A DNA stretch of 64,000 nucleotides from Yersinia kristensenii. GTDB taxonomy: Bacteria > Pseudomonadota > Gammaproteobacteria > Enterobacterales > Enterobacteriaceae. The translations under genes were made by a program, and so were the position numbers. The notes below the pieces were generated by a model. The model did no database searches. It saw only the letters and a list, made by a program, of their open reading frames with translations, and had not been told where the DNA came from. Positions within the stretch are counted from its first letter, which is position 1, and every line of letters starts with the position of its first letter. Below are positions 41,179 to 49,602 of the stretch, piece by piece. The stretch spans positions 4,340,001 to 4,404,000 of the forward strand of contig NZ_UHIY01000001.1 in the NCBI RefSeq assembly GCF_900460525.1, written 5' to 3'.

Positions 41179-42249
41179 TCATTTGATTTTATAGGGCTGA
41201 ACGGCAAAGGCTTCAGGTGGCATCAAGGTCATATTGGCCACGGTTCCATTGGCGTCTTTTAGATAAGTCACACTGGATAACAGCCATAACTCATCTTTCA
41301 ATCCCATGGATGGAATAGTGATAGGGATCAGTGAGTTGGTTTCCCATAATTGATTATTCCTGTCACGCCAATGATCAACTTGCACACTGAGCATTTTGGA
41401 ACGGCCGTTATTACGGTTTATGCTCCAATCGAGACTATTCCTCACCAAGTTCTCGGAGTTCATTGTGCTTTCGACGATGATAATTTTATTACGATGGCGA
41501 TTCGGCAACTGCTGCGCCAACTCGGTATCCTGAGTTCTGACCAAAGCCGAGATGTTATTCCCCCCCGAAGCAGAGCGGCGGGCCACCGCATTGTTGGAAA
41601 GCGCCACACCGGTGTAATCAATAAAGCGCTGATTGATATCCGTATGCAGGTTGGCACTGAGAATATTGACGCCCTGCTCCACGCCACTGGCAGCTTTGCG
41701 TTTCCCGACACGGGTCAGATATAAATTGCCATCCGGTTGGTCGTAATAGAGTAATGCCGCCCAGCGAGTCACATGTTCAATCACCGCTTGCGCCGTCTCC
41801 CCCCAGTTAAGAGTGAATTTAGGTACCACGGCCATATCGGCAATATCCGAGGTCACTTTGATGCCGTAAGGTTCTGCCAGTTTTTGTGCAATCTGTAATA
41901 CCGTGGATTGGCTGATAACACTGTTCGGCCACTCGGCGGAGCAATCCACTAAATCCTGGCACTTGCTGCGCCCTTTGGCGGTCACTTCATGGGTGGTGCC
42001 GGAAATTTTGTTATCCCAACTGTCGATATAGCCGGTAAGCACCGCGTCATTGCCCAACTTAACCACGCAGGCATCACCGGGATTGACCCATTGTTGCCAC
42101 TCACTGGCGGGGTAGCGGTCCATCAAAGAGAGTTCAAAGCTGCTGGGTAATTTTTCAATGCTCCGTGTGACCTGAATTTTACTCCAACCGGTTATCGCCC
42201 TGCCGCCCACTTCCAGTGTTAAGTCATCACTTACGCGTTCATCATTCAT
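41179..42249 (-). CDS. Baseplate hub protein (Mu gp44 / gpP)
   Basis: A 356-residue hub protein resembling T4 gp27 and Mu gp44 (LTLEVGGRAITGWSKIQVTRSIEKLPSSFELSLMD; AKGRSKCQDLVDCSAEW; LYLTRVGKRKA; DHWRDRNNQLWETNSLIPI). It joins the tail tube to the spike. Its start overlaps the end of the gpN-like gene by four bases. Confidence 0.9.
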   Translation of the reverse strand: MNDERVSDDLTLEVGGRAITGWSKIQVTRSIEKLPSSFELSLMDRYPASEWQQWVNPGDACVVKLGNDAVLTGYIDSWDNKISGTTHEVTAKGRSKCQDLVDCSAEWPNSVISQSTVLQIAQKLAEPYGIKVTSDIADMAVVPKFTLNWGETAQAVIEHVTRWAALLYYDQPDGNLYLTRVGKRKAASGVEQGVNILSANLHTDINQRFIDYTGVALSNNAVARRSASGGNNISALVRTQDTELAQQLPNRHRNKIIIVESTMNSENLVRNSLDWSINRNNGRSKMLSVQVDHWRDRNNQLWETNSLIPITIPSMGLKDELWLLSSVTYLKDANGTVANMTLMPPEAFAVQPYKIK

Positions 42250-43646
42250 AAGTTCAATGCCTTAAATCGGGTGGGCATAAATGCCGGATGAATCGGATTA
42301 GCCATTTTCACCAGCCCATCACCACGAGATGCATCCTGATAGAGCCGGTTTGCCAGCATTAGGGCGGGTAGCGAGCGGTTAAAATTCACTTCACCCACCC
42401 GCGATAAATTCGCCCCAGCTTGTTGCAAGAGCAGCACGATAGATTCCCGCATCAGCATCAATGCGCCGTAGGTTTCATCATTTCCACGGTCGGCGGCGGC
42501 CAGTGCCGTGTTGTCAATAACCTCGCAAACTCGCCCCAGCACCCTGACTGCATCGTCATAGCTTTCCGGTTGATATTGCGCCGCTGCGCAGACCATCCCA
42601 CCGGCGCATAAGGTCGTCATTAAATGATGGCTGGCATCAGCAACGGCCCTATCACTCCCATTAGCGTGGAATGTATCGTCTTGCGTTACGACCAAGTTTT
42701 CCATCATGCGGATAACATCTAACGTACTGATGCCACTGCTTTGCAATGTATTAACCAACAGCAACATTTTCTCGCCATGGCGCTCAATGCTGTTAGCATC
42801 AAGTAGCTCATTAAGCGCCGTATTGACCGCCGCTTGCCCTTCGACGGTAAAGGCCAACCGCTGTGCCACCAGCAATGATAGGTTGGTCGTGTCATTTTGC
42901 TGACTGACAGTGGCCGTCGCGCCCGAGCTACTCCCGCCCACCGTGCCATGGTTATAGCGGCCATAGCGGTTGCGACCGAAAGTGGATCGCAGTGCATTAC
43001 CCAGGTTGCTGGCTTCATTGGCGGTGTTTGTGACCATTCGGCCCCAAAATGCAGCCGTGTTTTTCAGTGTTTTTATCGCTTGAGTCGCCGAGCGCATTTC
43101 CCCTTTCACCGTGGCAATAAAACCGGCGACCGCTTTGGCACTTAGCCCCAACCAGGAAGATTGGACGGATGCCCCCATCTCGGCCGCACCAGTGATAGCA
43201 AAGGCCCGCAAGCCCGATTCAACCGCAGTTAAGGTGAATGAAAATATCCGCCCACCGGCGGTGTCTTCATCAATTTTCAGTTCACTGACACTGACGGTCA
43301 TTTCACCCAGAGTGGGGTGAACTAATGTGCCTGCCCCCGACATTTCACAAGCAGCTATCAAAGAATCACGCTGCGTCATCACATCTGGCGCGGTGTAAAT
43401 TTGGCTGTTTTGTACCAGAAAACCCGTTAAGACGATGCTGCGCGCACTGCGGCCCAGATCTTCGATATAGCTGGTGTCGCGATAGGGGTAGCTGTGTACG
43501 ACCTGGCGGCGACCAAAAGTACCGGTGCTTTTATTAATGACAAAAGGAACACCACGAAACGAGGCCTGATGCAGATGTTCCGACCATTGCCAGCTGTCGT
43601 CAGCACCGCCTAATAGTGCTGATAAGGTATTACCGATAAATGACAT
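42246..43646 (-). CDS. Tail/DNA circularisation protein (Mu gpN family)
   Basis: A 466-residue protein. Start MSFIGNTLSALLGGADDSW has AGGAG upstream and is preferred to the ATG at 43697. The N-terminal domain is the DNA_circ_N family (WEHLHQASFRGVPFVINKSTGTFGRRQVVHSYPYRDTSYIEDLG), which despite its name is a baseplate hub/tail protein in Mu-type tails. The long C-terminal part is helical. It follows the tape measure gene after an intervening terminator hairpin. Confidence 0.88.
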   Translation of the reverse strand: MSFIGNTLSALLGGADDSWQWSEHLHQASFRGVPFVINKSTGTFGRRQVVHSYPYRDTSYIEDLGRSARSIVLTGFLVQNSQIYTAPDVMTQRDSLIAACEMSGAGTLVHPTLGEMTVSVSELKIDEDTAGGRIFSFTLTAVESGLRAFAITGAAEMGASVQSSWLGLSAKAVAGFIATVKGEMRSATQAIKTLKNTAAFWGRMVTNTANEASNLGNALRSTFGRNRYGRYNHGTVGGSSSGATATVSQQNDTTNLSLLVAQRLAFTVEGQAAVNTALNELLDANSIERHGEKMLLLVNTLQSSGISTLDVIRMMENLVVTQDDTFHANGSDRAVADASHHLMTTLCAGGMVCAAAQYQPESYDDAVRVLGRVCEVIDNTALAAADRGNDETYGALMLMRESIVLLLQQAGANLSRVGEVNFNRSLPALMLANRLYQDASRGDGLVKMANPIHPAFMPTRFKALNL

Positions 43647-43687
43647 TTCATTCTCCTGTTCAGGATGCTGACCGATAGAAAGTAAAA

Positions 43688-43707
43688 AACCCGCCAAGAA
43701 GCGGGTT
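43688..43707 (-). terminator. Intrinsic terminator inside the tail operon
   Basis: On the minus strand AACCCGC-TTCTTG-GCGGGTT followed by TTTT, lying between the tape measure and gpN-like genes. It is a canonical terminator in the middle of an operon expected to be transcribed end to end. Confidence 0.8.
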
Positions 43708-43739
43708 AATACAAAGACGGAGTGGAATGGCGCACTGAA

Positions 43740-45365
43740 TTACATCGGCATAGCCATGGCATAGGTAATTCTGCCGCCACCCTGCCCTAACAACACGGAA
43801 GTCTCTCCCGTCCGGCCATCGATTAATGTCAGTTCGATCTGCACGCGGTTATTCTGCATGGCAGTGGCAATCACATCAGCAATAACATTGGCGTTGAAAT
43901 TATCACCATTCGCCGACCCAGCATAAATAGGCGATCCCATTACTGGGCCAGCGACAATACTGCCGTTTGGTGATATTCCCATTGGCGTGTTGGGAATATT
44001 ATCGCCGGGTAATGCGCCAATAGGGTTAGTGACTACATCGCTATCTGGCAGTGTACCTGCATAATGACTAATAATATTGTCACTGCGTGAAGTATCCGTG
44101 GAGTGACTGACGACAGTCTCCACCGTAGAGCTATCATTATGAGCAGTAAACATATTATTTTCGGATAAAACCGAAGGTGATGGCCTAAAAGAATAATGTT
44201 CTTTAGCATTCGAATTGATTAGCTGATTCTTACTCCAAGTATCACCAATACTCTCATTAAATATATATTCATCAGAACCAGACTCACCCCCAAAATTGAA
44301 ACTATTCGTCAGAGGATTAAGCTCAGCTTGTGGCAATTTAAACCCAGGGAAAAAGTCAACATCCTTATAAACTATTGTATCTGCATTTTTAGACTCAATA
44401 TAAGCATGGTATTTTTCCCGGAAACCATCAGTCATTAGGCCAAAATCAAGCATGATTTTCTCATATAGACTCAATTTTTGATAAAAATCATTACTATTAT
44501 AGGCATCCCTTAATTTTTCTGATTCATATCCACTTGTAAGCCCTAAAGTATGCATAAATGAAAAATTATCTGGGCCATAAGTCATTATATCTGTCAGCCC
44601 ACCAATAGTATTTGCTAAAGCATTTTTGAACGTCAGTGTATCACTGACAGTATTCGCTATTTTCTGTTGGATTCCATCTATAGCAGCACCAAACTCAGTG
44701 GTTCTGAGCCTCATTTCTTGAAGTTTGGCAATCACCTCTGGATCAACTGTTAAGCCAAAGCGACTTGAAGCACTTAATAAATTTTTTATCTCAAGTCCTT
44801 CTCGTAATAGCCCTACACCTTCACTATTTCCTGCTAACGTATTAATTAATGTATCTTTCTCCCGCATATCCATTTGACTCTTAAAAACTGGCGCTAAATT
44901 CTCCATGGTTTTAGGCAAATTAACTGTATTGTTTTCATTTTTAACAATATCAACATTATATTTTTGAAGCAGATCAGCTGTTTCTTTATCCTTTCCCAAC
45001 AAAATATTATTAAATGTTCTATATAGTTGCTCAGACGATTGAATAGCAGTACTTCTATCCGCACCGCGAATTTGCATAGCGCCGCTTATGTAACTGAATT
45101 GGTCAACAGGAGCCCCAACATCTTGTGCAGCGGTACTTATTTCATGTGCTTCGTCCGCTTCTCCATTGAGCCAATGCATTCCTATAGAACCAGCTGCAAT
45201 TGCAATATTTCCTGTCCGAATCAGTCTATAACCATTGAAAGTTTGAGAAGGTATATTACGTAATATAGGTCTTACTTTTGAAGAGTGTTTTTTATATGCC
45301 GGTATTTCCGTCCCTGCGACATTATTCTGAGGAGGAACTCCATCAATCTTGTATTTATCAGCCAT
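43740..45365 (-). CDS. Tail tape measure protein
   Basis: A 541-residue protein located where Mu has gp42. The N-terminal half contains recognisable tape-measure elements (GAPVDQFSYISGAMQIRGADRSTAIQSSEQLYRTF; KDTLINTLAGNSEGVGLLREG; TTEFGAAIDGIQQKIANTVSDTL). The C-terminal half is low-complexity and asparagine/serine/glycine-rich, ending in a short conserved-looking strand (VQIELTLIDGRTGETSVLLGQGG). The 44.1-45.1 kb part is more AT-rich than its neighbours. Its length should set tail length. The start overlaps the end of the gp41 frameshift extension. Confidence 0.82.
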   Translation of the reverse strand: MADKYKIDGVPPQNNVAGTEIPAYKKHSSKVRPILRNIPSQTFNGYRLIRTGNIAIAAGSIGMHWLNGEADEAHEISTAAQDVGAPVDQFSYISGAMQIRGADRSTAIQSSEQLYRTFNNILLGKDKETADLLQKYNVDIVKNENNTVNLPKTMENLAPVFKSQMDMREKDTLINTLAGNSEGVGLLREGLEIKNLLSASSRFGLTVDPEVIAKLQEMRLRTTEFGAAIDGIQQKIANTVSDTLTFKNALANTIGGLTDIMTYGPDNFSFMHTLGLTSGYESEKLRDAYNSNDFYQKLSLYEKIMLDFGLMTDGFREKYHAYIESKNADTIVYKDVDFFPGFKLPQAELNPLTNSFNFGGESGSDEYIFNESIGDTWSKNQLINSNAKEHYSFRPSPSVLSENNMFTAHNDSSTVETVVSHSTDTSRSDNIISHYAGTLPDSDVVTNPIGALPGDNIPNTPMGISPNGSIVAGPVMGSPIYAGSANGDNFNANVIADVIATAMQNNRVQIELTLIDGRTGETSVLLGQGGGRITYAMAMPM

Positions 45366-45785
45366 TTTTGCCAGCCTTAATTTTATTAATCCGCTCGGCC
45401 TGCTGGCACCACCACATTAATTGACTGTAGGTCAGGGACCAGGCGTCGCCCGGCCCCCAGCTATAGTAATAAGTGACGTCAGCGATTATTTCGCGCCATC
45501 GTCCCCCGTTGGGGAGTAGGCTAAAAAACCCATCATGTAGACCTCACTGGCTTTATAGTCGGTGAAAGCCATTTTTTTAATCGCCTCACGCGGCACCCCT
45601 GACACCAAAGCAATCAGCAACCCCATGCCGCTGAGCGAACCGGCCTTGGTTTGCTCATCGTAGAATTGCTGTACTTGCAACAGTGTCGGCTCGCTGAGTT
45701 CGACCACCTCATAAGTGGTCTTGGTGGCCTCGTGCGAAAGGGGTTTAACCAGTGAAATCGTTTTACTGCGTTCCAATTCAGACAT
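45358..45785 (-). CDS. Tail assembly chaperone gp41-gp41' (-1 frameshift product)
   Basis: Reading gp41 to the heptamer T TTT TTA (minus strand, 45528-45522) and slipping -1 gives 88 gp41 residues plus 54 more (SLLPNGGRWREII.. then SWGPGDAWSLTYSQLMWW and QQAERINKIKAGKNG) with no stop until 45360-45358. The extension has the tryptophan-rich, helical look of lambda GT, P2 gpE' and similar chaperone extensions that bind the tape measure. The slippery site is canonical (also readable as G GGT TTT). Confidence 0.8.
45486..45785 (-). CDS. Tail assembly protein gp41 (unshifted form)
   Basis: A 99-residue protein of the Mu gp41 family (MSELERSKTISLVKPLSHEATKTTYEVVELSEPTLLQVQQFYDE). In contractile and flexible tails the gene before the tape measure encodes a chaperone made in short and frameshifted long forms; this is the short form, ending DDGAK. 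It starts one base after the tube gene stop. Confidence 0.88.
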   Translation of the reverse strand: MSELERSKTISLVKPLSHEATKTTYEVVELSEPTLLQVQQFYDEQTKAGSLSGMGLLIALVSGVPREAIKKMAFTDYKASEVYMMGFLAYSPTGDDGAK

Positions 45786-45786
45786 A

Positions 45787-46155
45787 TCAGTTCTCCGTCA
45801 CCGAACCGCCTTCCCAACTGACATCCACCGTGCCCTCAGTGCTGTCCACCACCAAGGTGCTCACCGACCACATTCCACTACCGATAATAGTTTTGCCATT
45901 CGCCAATTCACACACGATATTGACATTGGTTTGGTCATTGAAGTCACTGATAGAAACTCCGCCGCTATCGCGGATAGTGCAAGAAATGGATGGCGCAACT
46001 ACGGTTTCTTTATAGCCGTGTATGCCGTCCATCCCCATGACCGTTTCGCGTTTAACTTTTGACGGACTGTATTTGAACTGACCGGCCACCATAATGGTAA
46101 TGCCATCAACAGTGACATAGGCGGTACCCGCCAGGCGGTTTGAAGTATTGCTCAT
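45787..46155 (-). CDS. Tail tube protein (Mu gpM)
   Basis: A 122-residue tail tube protein (PF10618 type): MSNTSNRLAGTAYVTVDG, QFKYSPSKVKRETVMGMDG, HGYKETVVAPSISCTIRDSGGVSI, and ending DVSWEGGSVTEN. It polymerises into the rigid inner tube. Lies directly downstream of the sheath, separated by an intercistronic hairpin. Confidence 0.93.
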   Translation of the reverse strand: MSNTSNRLAGTAYVTVDGITIMVAGQFKYSPSKVKRETVMGMDGIHGYKETVVAPSISCTIRDSGGVSISDFNDQTNVNIVCELANGKTIIGSGMWSVSTLVVDSTEGTVDVSWEGGSVTEN

Positions 46156-46182
46156 AATTTATTTCCTTTTTTATGCTGAAAG

Positions 46183-46205
46183 AGTCGGCTGCTAAAGAGC
46201 CGACT
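46183..46205 (-). other. Intercistronic hairpin between sheath and tube genes
   Basis: AGTCGGCT / AGCCGACT, 8 bp stem with a 7-base loop, followed on the minus strand by CTTTC. It may protect or attenuate the mRNA at the sheath/tube junction. Confidence 0.5.
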
Positions 46206-46222
46206 ATTCGAGAGTCGGAGAG

Positions 46223-47731
46223 TTAAGCCGTCGCTTGCAGACGGAATTGATTGAGCACAGCGAAAATACGCAACTGATTAATCAGCACGCCAGTCCACAA
46301 AACATCAACCCGATTGGGATTACTGGCGTTTTTCTCGACAATCAACCCGCGGGCGAAACCTTTGGCATCCTGAACGTAGCCGTTAAATTCCAAAGTTTGA
46401 TACTGCGCAATTAGCTCGGCACGAATCACATTGGGCGTGATAATTGCTGAACCCGCAGCGAAACGGGTGCCATCAGCCGCCAACTTCATGCGGGCAAACT
46501 TGGAGGTCACTTGAGTGCGCAAATAACGGGTGACAAACATCAGCAAGAACAAAGTCTCAATTTGCAGATAACTATCATCCTCAGCACCGTATTTGTTGGT
46601 CTGATAAGTAGTAATGATATTTTCCACTTGAACCGTGCCGTCATCCGCCACTGTCACTGTGGAAATACCGCTGTGCAGCAGGTTATTACGTTCCGTCAGG
46701 GTAAAGCGGCTGGACAATGGCGCTGCCAATACCCCATTCACCGCCAGTGTTTGCAGTGGACGCCCTGGATCATTGCGCAAACTTTGTGCAATAGCGCCCA
46801 CATAGGCCGCCGCCCAGATGTAGGCCGGAGTCGGGGAGTTGTAAACCCCCAACAGAGAAGCATGCTGATCATTGCGCAGTTCGCCTGCGGCGGTCAGTTG
46901 CCCATAAGTCCCCGATTGAGCCGCGAAGCTGTGACCATACAATTGTTGGCTGTAGCTCCAACGTCCGGTGCTATCGGACAAGAAAGCTTTGATTGCATCC
47001 AGTGACGCCGTATCGGTGTAAGGGTTGATAATGAAATCGAAAGTGCGATCCTGCAAATTCGCCAGGCCGCTGGCCAAATCAGGTGCCCCCGCACCACCCG
47101 CCATTGGTGTGATGGTCAATACCAGACTGTCAGGGGTGGTTTCACCGCCCGCGCTGCCAAGATAATTCAGCCGCAGATCAATGTTATTGCCATGAGCCCC
47201 TTTATTTTTCGCGGCCAATACCACGACTGCATCTTCAGATACCGTCTCGCCGGTATGCACCACGGATACTGGCAGCTCAGGTTTGCTCTCAATTGCAGCA
47301 GTCAACGCGGCAGCAATGGTATTCACATCGTCAGTTGCGACCACCGTGGTTTGCACCCGAATACCGCCGATATACAGTGAAATAACCCCCGTCGCGGCGG
47401 CTGGCGTCGTCACCGTGATTTTGCCGACCGCCGCCGTCATGCTATCGGCATCACTCAGCGGCAAAAGATACACTTCGCCGGCAGTGTCATTGGCCAAATA
47501 AGCCGCCATCTGCCCGTGTAACATCGACCCGGCCCCCGCTAAACCGGCAACCGTAGCCGTTGATGAAACCAGCACCGGAATATTGGCTGGCAAGGTACTT
47601 TCCGGCAATGTTTGCCCGATAATCAAAGTGCGCTGAGTGGTGCTTGCCGTGTTGGCCTGGGAATTATCAAACTCTGCAAAGAACAGTGGCGTGCGCAAGT
47701 TACTCGGAATATTAGTGAAAGGAATGGTCAT
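46223..47731 (-). CDS. Contractile tail sheath protein (Mu gpL)
   Basis: A 502-residue sheath protein (Mu gpL 495). Recognised by MTIPFTNIPSNLRTPLFFAEFDNSQANT, QRTLIIGQTLPEST, FDFIINPYTDTASLDAIKAFLSD, WAAAYVGAIAQSLRNDPGRPLQTL and LTERNNLLHSGISTVTVADDGTVQVENIITTY. Its presence shows that the particle is contractile (R-type rather than F-type). Overlaps the DUF2635 gene by four bases. Confidence 0.95.
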   Translation of the reverse strand: MTIPFTNIPSNLRTPLFFAEFDNSQANTASTTQRTLIIGQTLPESTLPANIPVLVSSTATVAGLAGAGSMLHGQMAAYLANDTAGEVYLLPLSDADSMTAAVGKITVTTPAAATGVISLYIGGIRVQTTVVATDDVNTIAAALTAAIESKPELPVSVVHTGETVSEDAVVVLAAKNKGAHGNNIDLRLNYLGSAGGETTPDSLVLTITPMAGGAGAPDLASGLANLQDRTFDFIINPYTDTASLDAIKAFLSDSTGRWSYSQQLYGHSFAAQSGTYGQLTAAGELRNDQHASLLGVYNSPTPAYIWAAAYVGAIAQSLRNDPGRPLQTLAVNGVLAAPLSSRFTLTERNNLLHSGISTVTVADDGTVQVENIITTYQTNKYGAEDDSYLQIETLFLLMFVTRYLRTQVTSKFARMKLAADGTRFAAGSAIITPNVIRAELIAQYQTLEFNGYVQDAKGFARGLIVEKNASNPNRVDVLWTGVLINQLRIFAVLNQFRLQATA

Positions 47732-47922
47732 AGTTTTGTACTCTCCGTTGTTAACACTTCAAATGCAGATATCACTGATTTAGCAGGGATCTGCACCACA
47801 TCACCGTCTTGTATACGACGGTGCCAAAATGAGTTATCTGGAACCTCTGTGCCAGATTCAGGCAAAAAGGTGCCCTTGACCGGGTCACGCACCGCGCGAC
47901 CCGCCGTTGGTTTTACGAACAT
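47728..47922 (-). CDS. DUF2635 protein (Mu gp38-like)
   Basis: A 64-residue protein, MFVKPTAGRAVRDPVKGTFLPESG..WHRRIQDGDVV, of the family found immediately upstream of sheath genes in Mu-type tails. Internal start used; the longer frame to 47982 overlaps the upstream gene. Role unknown, perhaps tail completion. Confidence 0.85.
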   Translation of the reverse strand: MFVKPTAGRAVRDPVKGTFLPESGTEVPDNSFWHRRIQDGDVVQIPAKSVISAFEVLTTESTKL

Positions 47923-47926
47923 AGGG

Positions 47927-48457
47927 TTACTCCGGGAAGGTAATAGCGACCAGGGGAGCGGTCGTACCATCGGGCATATCAATCGTGACGTCGAGGCCCG
48001 TCAACTGGGTGGTTTCCAGCAGGAAGAAATCCTCTGGTCCTTGGTAATATTCAAGGTCTAACTCCACCGTCACTTGGGCAAAATGGGGTTCGCTGTTGCT
48101 GTCGATCCCCATGGTAGTGCGGACCTTGGCAAACTGCTGAATCTGACGGGTCAATTCATAGCTATTAATCACCGCCCGTTGAATTTGTTCACACAAACGC
48201 TCCAGTGCCAATGCGGCTTCGGTGACTCGATTATCTGCCTCACTTAATTGAATATGCCCGCTGATTCGCAATGTCGTCATGGTCTTGAACTGTGGCGCAT
48301 TGCGGCCAATCGACTCTTTAACTTCCACTGGCGTTTGTAACAAAATCGCCGGATAAGTGGTTACTGGCCATATATCAGTTGAATAGATACGGCCTTCAGC
48401 ATCTGTTTTACCTGTTAACGCTGCGGCCGCCAGTTGCCTGATTTGAGCTGCATTCAT
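47927..48457 (-). CDS. Putative tail terminator protein (Mu gp37-like)
   Basis: A 176-residue protein (MNAAQIRQLAAAALTGKTDAEGRIYSTDIWPVTTYPAILLQTPVEVKESIGRNAPQFKT..) placed as Mu gp37, first structural gene after the lysis cassette. This position and the alpha/beta pattern fit tail terminator proteins that cap the tube. In a headless particle, a terminator would finish the tail end. Confidence 0.7.
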   Translation of the reverse strand: MNAAQIRQLAAAALTGKTDAEGRIYSTDIWPVTTYPAILLQTPVEVKESIGRNAPQFKTMTTLRISGHIQLSEADNRVTEAALALERLCEQIQRAVINSYELTRQIQQFAKVRTTMGIDSNSEPHFAQVTVELDLEYYQGPEDFFLLETTQLTGLDVTIDMPDGTTAPLVAITFPE

Positions 48458-48461
48458 GATT

Positions 48462-48869
48462 TCACCCGATGAGAAAGGAAAACTCCGCCATTAATACCTG
48501 TACGGGAGATTCTCCTGATAATTGATGGCCCCTTATGGGGATAACTGCAGCACCTCCTTGTAATAACTGTTGATTTATCTGACTGTTACGCCAATGGATA
48601 ACTTCATCCAACCGCCCTTTACAAATACGCAGCTCCCGCTTGAGAATCAGGGCATATAAAGCACTGTCACCCCATGTGGTGCCGGTAAACTCAGGAATTT
48701 CACATTCAGCCATCGTCGATTCTGGCGGCAATAACAGCATTGGCTTAACTCGCGATGGCGGCGATCTATTCGCGCAGGATGCTAATACCAGACTCAGGCA
48801 TACGGCTAACAGCACAGTTATCATTGGCTGCCGCCGCCGTGAAGCGCTTAAGGCGATCCTCAGTTTCAT
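48462..48869 (-). CDS. o-spanin lipoprotein (Rz1/LysC-like)
   Basis: A 135-residue protein with signal peptide and lipobox LASC (VLLAVCLSLVLASCANRSPP). The 5' part is out of frame with, and overlaps, the i-spanin gene by about 100 bases, as for P2 lysB/lysC. The mid part (ECEIPEFTGTTWGDSALYALILKRELRICK) matches LysC; about 40 further residues form an extension beyond the usual o-spanin length. Start 48869 has AAGGA upstream. Confidence 0.75.
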   Translation of the reverse strand: MKLRIALSASRRRQPMITVLLAVCLSLVLASCANRSPPSRVKPMLLLPPESTMAECEIPEFTGTTWGDSALYALILKRELRICKGRLDEVIHWRNSQINQQLLQGGAAVIPIRGHQLSGESPVQVLMAEFSFLIG

Positions 48870-49095
48870 GTCGTAACGTCCTTTCACTTTCCAGTTGCCG
48901 GACAACCGCAACTCGATTCGCCGCCGCGTTCAACTGATAGGCATCGATAATGTCAGCCAATGTTTGATTAACTACCCGCGCAACCTGCAACTGAGCATGT
49001 TCTTGTTGCTGCTTCGCGCTGAGACGGTAACTATTTGCCGTCAGCCCCATGAGTAATAGCGCCAGCAACGCCATGATGAGGGTTTGTCGATTCAT
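48766..49095 (-). CDS. i-spanin (Rz/LysB-like)
   Basis: A 109-residue protein with an N-terminal signal-anchor (MNRQTLIMALLALLLMGLTANSY) and a periplasmic coiled coil (QQQEHAQLQVARVVNQTLADIIDAYQLNAAANRVAVVRQLESERTLRHETEDRLKR). Start ATG overlaps the endolysin stop (TAATG). With the o-spanin it fuses inner and outer membranes in the last lysis step. Confidence 0.8.
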   Translation of the reverse strand: MNRQTLIMALLALLLMGLTANSYRLSAKQQQEHAQLQVARVVNQTLADIIDAYQLNAAANRVAVVRQLESERTLRHETEDRLKRFTAAAANDNCAVSRMPESGISILRE

Positions 49096-49601
49096 TAGCC
49101 CTCCGTGGCTTTTATCAGCGGCGGCATTAAACACAGCTCGCGTTCAACCTCGCGCCGGTTAATCAACCCCTGCCAGCGCTGCCCCCCCGCCATAATCCAG
49201 CGGCGTAATTCATCACAAGCGGCAGAAATATCACCACTATTGAGTTTCTTAAGTAAGGTTGATTGAATAAATGCGGAGTAGCCTACGTTATAAGTAAATG
49301 AATAGAGCGCCGCACGGGTATAATCACCAATCGGCACTTGCACAGCATTGTCGACCCACTTTTTCACCGGTTGTAGGTCGCGTTGCAGCAATGCATCACA
49401 CTCCTGATCGCTATAGTGTTTACCGCGAATAATATCGTGACCGGTATGACCATCACACAGCGTCAGGACGCCTGCGACATCATAATAGGCAGTGTATTTG
49501 CGCCCTTCGAGACCCTCATGCCCACCGAGTAAAGCTGCGGCGATAGCCATAGCGCCACCCGCCACCGCCCCAACAACCTTTTTGCGTAGCATTGGGGTCA
49601 T
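49095..49601 (-). CDS. SAR endolysin, GH24 lysozyme family
   Basis: A 168-residue lysozyme starting MTPMLRKKVVG with GGAGGG upstream. A weakly hydrophobic glycine/alanine-rich segment (VVGAVAGGAMAIAAALLGG) acts as signal-anchor-release domain. The T4-lysozyme-type triad follows: Glu in GHEG, Asp in AYYDVAG and Thr in VLTLCDG. SAR endolysins are exported by Sec and freed from the membrane when the proton motive force collapses. Confidence 0.9.
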   Translation of the reverse strand: MTPMLRKKVVGAVAGGAMAIAAALLGGHEGLEGRKYTAYYDVAGVLTLCDGHTGHDIIRGKHYSDQECDALLQRDLQPVKKWVDNAVQVPIGDYTRAALYSFTYNVGYSAFIQSTLLKKLNSGDISAACDELRRWIMAGGQRWQGLINRREVERELCLMPPLIKATEG

Positions 49602-49602
49602 A

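Noticed and set aside
46511..47005. 164-codon plus-strand frame
   Set aside because: Antisense to the tail sheath gene with no recognisable domain.
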